Positions 4,527-5,203 of a DNA stretch of 5,203 bases are shown here, piece after piece (the first letter of the stretch is position 1; the number at the start of each line of letters is the position of its first letter). Location of the stretch: positions 1 to 5,203 of the forward strand of contig JAEZKN010000277.1 of assembly GCA_023415395.1 (NCBI GenBank), written 5' to 3'. The position numbers and the translations under genes were made by a program. Origin of the DNA: Actinomycetes bacterium. GTDB taxonomy: Bacteria > Actinomycetota > Actinomycetes > Propionibacteriales > Nocardioidaceae. The notes under the pieces were generated by a model. That model worked only from the letters and a program-made list of their open reading frames with translations. It was not told the DNA's origin and made no database searches.

Positions 4527-5203
4527 TCCCGTCCACGACCGTGACCGTGCTCACGTAGGCGCGGCGCCCGACCTCGATCCGCACCCGTAGGGTCTCGGGT
4601 CCCTCGACGGCCGCATCGCGCCGCGTCGGCACGCTCAGCTGGACCGCCACCCGGCCCGGCCGCAGGTTCGCGAACGACATCAGACCGGTGCGCCACAGTG
4701 GCGGGTTGCCCGGCACCTCGCCCACCTGGAACTCCAGCCAGTCCGGGTCCACGTCGTCGATGCGCAGTGCCGGCCGCGGGCTGCGGATCACGGTCAGCGA
4801 GACCGGCAGGTCGAAGTCGATCGGGCGGGCCAGCGAGACCGTCCAGCGGGCCATGCGGCCCTCGACGACCCGGCTCGCACCGGTCGTCACGCGCGGCTGC
4901 GGTCGGGAGTCGTCGTCGAGCACGACGACCGCCCCGAGGTAGGCGTCGGTCATCACGTTGCGGGTCGCTGCGGCCGCGACCTCGGTGGTCCGACGGCGAA
5001 GGTCGGCGCGCTGGTCCGCCTCGTGACTGACCGGCACGGTGCCGCCGGTCTCCCCCGGCGCGAGGTCGACGGTGAACCGCCGCATCCTGCCGTCCGGCCC
5101 GATCATCGTGAAGCCGACCTGGGCCGGCGCGTCGACGACGCCGTTGACGCGGAAGGGCAGCGCGACGACGGGGGTGCCGCGGTCGCCCTCCTCGACGGTG
5201 ACC
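4507..5203 (-). CDS. Calx-beta repeat protein, C-terminal part (partial at window end)
   Basis: On the minus strand the frame is open from the window edge to the TGA at 4509-4507, giving 231 residues; the start is outside. Two beta-sandwich repeats of Calx-beta type can be read. The first begins at fragment residue 1 with V-T-V-E-E-G-D-R-G-T and ends near V-V-V-L-D-D-D (92-98). The second runs from about 102 (V-V-E-G at 112-115, then W-T-V-S-L) to about 223, with the typical V-E-G-P-E-T-L-R-V-R-I strand (199-209) near its end. Such domains bind Ca2+ in Na+/Ca2+ exchangers and integrin beta-4, and bacteria use them in large exported adhesin-like proteins. Repeat 2 lacks the closing D-D-D, so Ca2+ binding there is doubtful. 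No LPxTG signal or C-terminal membrane anchor is present; the protein ends G-I-S-G-T-R-R. Export is inferred from the domain type, since the signal peptide is not in view. The ATG at 5106 is internal, as the first repeat starts upstream of it. Confidence 0.78.
   Translation of the reverse strand, partial: VTVEEGDRGTPVVALPFRVNGVVDAPAQVGFTMIGPDGRMRRFTVDLAPGETGGTVPVSHEADQRADLRRRTTEVAAAATRNVMTDAYLGAVVVLDDDSRPQPRVTTGASRVVEGRMARWTVSLARPIDFDLPVSLTVIRSPRPALRIDDVDPDWLEFQVGEVPGNPPLWRTGLMSFANLRPGRVAVQLSVPTRRDAAVEGPETLRVRIEVGRRAYVSTVTVVDGISGTRR

Noticed and set aside
4688..5030. Plus-strand open frames opposite the Calx-beta gene
   Set aside because: Ser/Arg/Pro-rich with no motif; the minus strand reads as beta-sandwich repeats over the same bases.

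Overview
The window is very GC-rich, with strong G/C bias at third codon positions. It uses GTG as well as ATG starts and carries actinobacterial gene families: an XPB-type repair helicase with its helicase-associated partner, a CGNR zinc-finger protein and a TrpB2-type synthase. Protein wording and gene order suggest a high-GC actinobacterium, most likely of the Nocardioides group (Propionibacteriales). That placement is an inference from sequence alone; no search was run.

Layout, left to right. (1) 2-301 (+): last 99 residues of a helicase-associated protein with a WYL-like C-terminal domain. (2) 319-840 (+): 173-aa CGNR zinc-finger protein. (3) 862-2502 (+): complete 546-aa XPB/ERCC3 3'-5' helicase. 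(4) 2503-2653: intergenic stretch with a long palindrome just after the XPB stop, a 9-bp direct repeat and the next promoter. (5) 2654-4006 (+): complete 450-aa PLP-dependent TrpB2. (6) 4007-4142: a second palindrome with the same 18-bp core, a looser inverted repeat and another promoter. (7) 4143-4526 (+): 127-aa single-span membrane protein of unknown function. (8) 5203-4507 (-): C-terminal part of a Calx-beta-repeat, probably exported, protein. Its 3' end overlaps the preceding gene by 20 bp tail to tail.

How the parts relate. The left half is a DNA-transaction cluster. The helicase-associated protein and XPB are neighbours in other actinobacteria (Rv0862c and Rv0861c in Mycobacterium tuberculosis); here a CGNR zinc-finger gene sits between them. 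The trpB2 gene has no trpA or other tryptophan gene in view, and lies between two matching palindromes, so it looks like its own transcription unit. All four complete plus-strand genes have a TANNNT -10 hexamer 6-8 nt before the start codon and no Shine-Dalgarno sequence, which points to leaderless mRNAs throughout.

The most notable observations are the palindrome pair (same core, different arms that stay self-complementary) and the uniform leaderless arrangement. I see no mobile element, CRISPR array, tRNA, rRNA or clearly new multi-gene system.
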